DNA from: Erpobdella octoculata
Taxonomy: Eukaryota > Annelida > Clitellata > Hirudinida > Erpobdellidae
Direction of reading: 5' to 3'
DNA: 64,000 nucleotides
NCBI GenBank assembly: GCA_963978895.1
Contig: OZ022238.1
Span: forward strand, 43,140,846 to 43,204,845
Below are positions 59,740 through 64,000 of the stretch, piece after piece. Numbering within the stretch: the first letter of the stretch is position 1; every line of letters starts with the position of its first letter. Under the pieces are notes generated by a model. It was not told the DNA's origin and did not search any database. It saw only the letters and a list, made by a program, of their open reading frames with translations. A program made the position numbers and the translations under genes.

Positions 59740-60030
59740 AACAAAAATATTTACAAAAATATTTACAAAAATATTTACAAAAATATTTACAAAAACATTT
59801 ACAAAAATATTTACAAAATTATTAACAAAAATACTTTTATTTACAGTTAGGATATTTAAAAAAAATATTACCAAGTTGATATTTATGTTAGATTGTGTAG
59901 AACCCTAAAAAATATTTACAAAATTATTAACAAAAATACTTAAGAGTTATTTACAGTTAGGATATTTACAAAAAATATTTGCAAGTTGATATTTATGATA
60001 GATTGTGTAGAACCCTAAAAAATATTTACA
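59740..60030. repeat. 12-bp ACAAAAATATTT tandem repeat and a diverged duplication
   Basis: About seven 12-bp units at 59743-59835. A ~110-bp block (ACAGTTAGGATATTTA, AAGTTGATATTTATG, TGTGTAGAACCC) then occurs twice, near 59843 and 59953. Confidence 0.75.
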
Positions 60031-60150
60031 GTTATTTAGTTATAAAAAAAAAGTTGAACCAAATAAATGTATAAAAAGAAGAAGAACGAGACTTTACAAT
60101 CTGTTGCATGGAGTTTAAAAATTATTACTAAGCGATACATCTTTAATGAC

Positions 60151-61257
60151 CAGTGATGGGTAGTAACAAATTACAAGTAACGGAATTACAGTAACAAATT
60201 ACAAGTAACGGAATTACAGTAACAAATTACAAGTAACGGAATTACAGTAACAAATTACAAGTAACGGAATTACAGTAACAAATTACAAGTAACGGAATTA
60301 CAGTAACAAATTACAAGTAACGGAATTACAGTAACAAATTACAAGTAACGGAATTACAGTAACAAATTACAAGTAACGGAATTACAGTAACAAATTACAA
60401 GTAACGGAATTACAGTAACAAATTACAAGTAACGGAATTACAGTAACAAATTACAAGTAACGGAATTACAGTAACAAATTACAAGTAACGGAATTACAGT
60501 AACAAATTACAAGTAACGGAATTACAGTAACAAATTACAAGTAACGGAATTACAGTAACAAATTACTTTTTTCAGTAACAAGTAACGTAACAGATTACTT
60601 TTCAAAATTGTAACAAAGTAACAGTAACAAATTACTTTTTTAAAGTAACAGTAACGGATTTTTAAAAATTGTTACTTTTTATTTTCGAGCATTGGATCAA
60701 GCGTTAAGATGGCTCGAGTCTGGACCAATAGGAGCAAAGTGTGTCACTGGATTCATGATCGCGTTCATTTTAACAACGCGCCATATCAAGGTAAACAAAC
60801 TTCCTTTTTATTATCGTTTACTCTTTCGGAAACGTTTGCGAGTTCACAGATCGTGTTTTGGGATCATGAAGTTAATAAAGAGTTAAATTATGAAGAAACT
60901 GGTAATGAAATCGGATGGGTGCATCAGCTCGATGATAACGATAGAAGATATTACGCCCGCAATTTGTTATATGAGCAAGTGCTTGCAGTACAGTTGAGTA
61001 CAGCAGGTTGAAATGCAGGCTGAACAACAAAATGGTTCAGTTGAGATACCTCAGCCAGATGATGATTTTTTTATATTTGTTACAGGTACATTTAAGCAAA
61101 CTGATGAAACTGCGGAGGTGGATATGTATCTTAGCGATATTTCTCGTGATATTGAATAAATTGATATTCCATGTACCTTGAAATTGTTCAAAAGATATAA
61201 TACTTCTCTTCCATCAAGTGCTCCTGTTGAACGGCTGTTTAGCATGACTGGTCATTA
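60151..61257 (+). mobile_element. hAT element remnant with transposase C-terminus
   Basis: Left TIR CAGTGATGGGTAGTAAC at 60151, then the 28-bp array. Decayed coding sequence follows from about 60690 (RWLESGPIGAKC; RNLLYEQVLAVQ). It ends LPSSAPVERLFSMTG at 61208-61252, the hAT dimerisation motif, with a stop soon after and another earlier at 61157. The right TIR was not found; the Tudor-like repeats begin directly. Confidence 0.75.
60172..60565. repeat. 28-bp subterminal tandem repeat (about 14 units)
   Basis: Near-perfect units of GTAACAAATTACAAGTAACG plus GAATTACA, just inside the hAT left end. The unit repeats words of the TIR region itself, so it expanded from it. Confidence 0.93.
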
Positions 61258-61262
61258 ATAAT

Positions 61263-61877
61263 GAGTCATCAGTGAAATTGGATATGTTAGCTTTTTGTGA
61301 AAACTCTAGGAATTTTCAGAAAGGTCTGAGCCAAAATAGTTGTGATTCAGAAAAGGATATACTAGGCAAATATGTACCAAACAATTTGAAACTGCAAAAG
61401 AACAACACAGTTTTTATCAGTTTTATAGCGTCAACTTCAGACTTCTATGTCATAAGGCAAAAGGAGAGCGATCTTTCCAGGCTAGGAAAAATGATATCAG
61501 ATCTGTCTGAGTTCTGCTCTACATCCAGTTGTATTTATCAGTGAAATTGGATATGTTAGCTTTTTGTGAAAACTCTAGGAATTTTCAGAAAGGTCTGAGC
61601 CAAAATAGTTGTGATTCAGAAAAGGATATACTAGGCAAATATGTACCAAACAATTTGAAACTGCAAAAGAACAACACAGTTTTTATCAGTTTTATAGCGT
61701 CAACTTCAGACTTCTATGTCATAAGGCAAAAGGAGAGCGATCTTTCCAGGCTAGGAAAAATGATATCAGATCTGTCTGAGTTCTGCTCTACATCCAGTTG
61801 TATTTATCAGTGAAATTGGATATGTTAGCTTTTTGTGAAAACTCTAGGAATTTTCAGAAAGGTCTGAGCCAAAATAG
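61263..61877 (+). pseudogene. Triplicated exon fragment resembling a Tudor domain
   Basis: Two full 269-bp units (starting near 61272 and 61541) and a third truncated after ~70 bp at 61877. Each unit encodes VFISFIASTSDFYVIRQKES, then SRLGKMISDLSEFC, which resembles the opening of Tudor domains in TDRD proteins (recalled similarity). Each unit begins after a possible acceptor (TTATCAG), and the period is not a multiple of three. The units look identical to each other by eye. It is probably a fragment of a germline Tudor gene, copied in tandem, with no visible gene around it. Confidence 0.45.
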
Positions 61878-61986
61878 CGATCTTGAGTTTGACCGCCATT
61901 TCATAGGATATTTCTGCAAAAAGCAATATAAATTTAAATTAATTCAAATAATTAACTGTATTATTAGATTTCATTTTATTATTATA

Positions 61987-62376
61987 CTAGCGGGGTTACC
62001 CGGCGTTGCCCGGGGTTTTTTAGAGGTTTTTCTAATGTTTGTCTCTCTCGCTCCCGTTTCCTTCTCCACTTTCCCGTTTTCGTCGCTTTTCCGCTCTCGG
62101 TCGTTTTCCCGCTCAGAAGTTTTGTTATCGATTTTCTCTTTTGCTCGCGTTTCCTTCCAAGCTTGCTCTCCCGATTCCAGTCGCTTTCCGCGTTCCCGGT
62201 CGCTTTCCCGTTCCCGGTCGCTTTCCCGTTCCCGCTCACGCTTGCTCTCCCGTTCCCGGTCATGCTTGCTCTCCCATTCCCGGTCACGGTTGCTCTCCCG
62301 TTCACGCTCATTTTTTCTTTTCCATTCTTTCATAACTTCTGTTAGCCTATAAAACGTAAAATAGATTTGCTAAGAC
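61987..62376 (-). mobile_element. Non-autonomous Helitron
   Basis: 3' end at 61987 (CTAG, hairpin CCCGGCGTTGCCCGGGG), GAGGTTTTTCTAATG, minisatellite to about 62320, then ATAAAACGTAAAATAGATTT shared with 8560. The 5' end abuts (TA)n at 62377. Confidence 0.8.
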
Positions 62377-62666
62377 TATATATATATATATATATATGAA
62401 TGTTTGTGGGTTAGTTTGTCTATTATAGAAACGGGAAAGCGACCCGGAACGGACAGCGAGCGGGAACGGAAAAGCAAGCGTGAGCGGGAATGGGAGAGCA
62501 AACGTGAGCGGGAAAGCGACCGGGAGTGGTAAAGCGAGCGGGAAAACGACCGAAAACGGGAAAGCGAACGGGAGTGGGAAAGCAGGTGGGAAAGGAAACG
62601 GGAGAGAAAGAGACAAACATTAGAAAAACCTCTAAAAAACCCAGGCAACGCCGGGTATCTCCGCTA

Positions 62667-62667
<1 letters not shown>
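62377..62667 (+). mobile_element. Short non-autonomous Helitron, composite copy 3
   Basis: TATATATGAATGTTTGTGGG, minisatellite body, CCCAGGCAACGCCGGG hairpin and CTAG at 62664-62667. It has fewer minisatellite units than the copy at 21012. Confidence 0.85.

Positions 62668-62752
<85 letters not shown>
62668..62752. repeat. (TA)n microsatellite
   Basis: About 85 bp of TA between the two parts of composite copy 3. Confidence 0.93.
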
Positions 62753-62756
<4 letters not shown>

Positions 62757-63018
62757 ACATAAACACAGACACACATACATGCACATACACATACATACAT
62801 ACACACATACATACGCACATACATATATATATAGTTCCCGCTCGCTCACCCGCTCCGCTCCGCTCATTTTGTGACGGATTTCAAATTTTTTTTTTTATTT
62901 GTCTTTCCCCTTGACTCTCAAGGTTGTGTGAAAATTTCATTACGATCGGATGAATGGTGTAGCAATGCCTAAAGGACATTAATATATATACAAACATTCA
63001 TTTTTATATATATATAGA
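62753..63018 (-). mobile_element. Helitron 5' module, composite copy 3
   Basis: Reverse complement of the module at 14161: CACAGACACACATACATGC, CCCGCTCGCTCACCCGC, ATTACGATCGGATGAATGG, ending CATTCATTTTTATATATATATAGA. TC as the first bases (63018-63017) is the canonical 5' end. Confidence 0.85.
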
Positions 63019-63084
63019 TAAGATATCCCATCACAATGACGAACCTTTGAAATACCAAAGTATATAAATACCACAAACAATTTT

Positions 63085-63405
63085 AACATGCATACACACA
63101 TGCATACACACACATATATATACACATACATACACACATACATACACACATAATACACACATACACACATACATACATACATACATACAAACATACACAC
63201 ATATACACACACATACATACATACATACACACACATACACGCATACATACTCATACACACACGCATACATACACGCATAGATACATACACGCACTCACAC
63301 ACACACGCATACACACACGCAAACACGCACGCATACACACACAAACATACACATACATACATACATACATACACACACATACACACATTCATTCAAACAT
63401 TCATT
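63085..63405. repeat. (CATA)n/(CACA)n microsatellite
   Basis: About 320 bp of imperfect ACATACAC-type repeats. Cysteine/valine-rich open frames on the minus strand here are artefacts. Confidence 0.93.
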
Positions 63406-64000
63406 TTAAATAAAAATATTAATTGTCGTTCGATTTCATTTACAATTATTGTCAATTATTAAATAATAAAAATTTTAAATAAGCTTATAAAAATAAAATT
63501 ACAGTTTCTACATGAAATTATAACAATTGCAACCTCGGAAAATCAATTTGTTAGACTCAACCCAGTAAACCAAGTAACCACCAACTTATTTTTATAAACA
63601 ATTTAGGATAAAAAAACATGACAGACTTAGAAACATTATTTTTAAAAACGCTTTGCCTATGATAACAAAGCTTTTCAACACATCCACTCCTAATGAGGCA
63701 AGACAACCTGTTCTGAAAGTTATCCCTCTGCCCACTTTTATCTATTGTTGTCTGCATGCGCCAGCGACAACACACAGTTAAGTTAAATAAAACCATTTAA
63801 AATATTAAACATCTTAGTCTAGGTTGGGTGTTTATATTTTACATTTGTTATATAAAAAATACAAATTTCACTTACCAGTTTACCAAGAGCAAATTTTGCC
63901 GATTTTGACCGACACTTAGAAACCATTTTTTTTCAAAGAAAAACCTTATAAATTGCTCTAGCCAAAAATAAATTTTTCAAATATAATTTTTTGAATAATA
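63406..64000. other. AT-rich end with a possible second CCCAGTAAAC terminus
   Basis: No gene supported. At about 63560 AACCCAGTAAACCAAGTAACC resembles the TIR of the element at 1325-4416 (CCCAGTAAACATTGTAACC). If real, a related element would start here and leave the window. Confidence 0.35.

Overview
This is a 64 kb piece of an AT-rich animal nuclear genome, most likely an invertebrate. The genes have spliced exons with GT-AG introns and encode metazoan families. The rest is dominated by eukaryotic transposons (Helitrons, hAT, a Mutator-like element, CR1/L2-type LINEs, a copia LTR element), (TA)n tracts, satellites, tRNA-headed repeats and short TTAGGG-type stretches. I cannot name the species. 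There is a 200-N assembly gap at 28801-29000.

Three host genes are supported. (1) An RNF34/RFFL-type RING E3 ligase on + (9536-12369, six coding exons, 358 codons in my model). (2) A Na+/sugar cotransporter of the SLC5/SGLT family on + (32123-42573, 14 coding exons). Its phases all agree (688 codons), but here it carries two lesions: a 1.44 kb TIR transposon in exon 8 with a 9-bp target duplication, and an in-frame TGA in exon 12. (3) An ABHD8-like alpha/beta hydrolase on - (50749-48641, four coding exons) with one apparent single-base frameshift. A copia element with apparently identical LTRs sits 48 bp past the cotransporter stop codon.

Layout: 0-7 kb, a CR1-like LINE split by a 3.1 kb TIR element carrying a DUF4806-like spliced gene, then two inverted hAT copies and a Helitron. 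8-14 kb, a Helitron and the RNF34-like gene with a hAT remnant in an intron. 14-29 kb, a dense nest of Helitrons, (TA)n tracts, two LINE remnants, a Helitron helicase remnant, a hAT element and satellites, ending in the gap. 30-42.6 kb, the cotransporter. 42.6-47.2 kb, copia. 48.6-50.8 kb, the ABHD8-like gene. 52.2-54.1 kb, a ~178 bp satellite interrupted by a 4.9 kb array of fourteen 354 bp tRNA-headed units that switches orientation at 57330. 59-64 kb, Helitron tails, a hAT remnant, a triplicated Tudor-like exon and another Helitron composite.

The most unusual items are: the tRNA-headed inverted array, whose units look like self-contained Pol III transcription units; the DUF4806-bearing transposon with a 2-bp target duplication and a reconstructable empty site; the Helitron composite seen three times; the Helitron with two outward-facing 3' ends; and the double lesion of the cotransporter gene. 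The three host genes have no evident functional link to one another.
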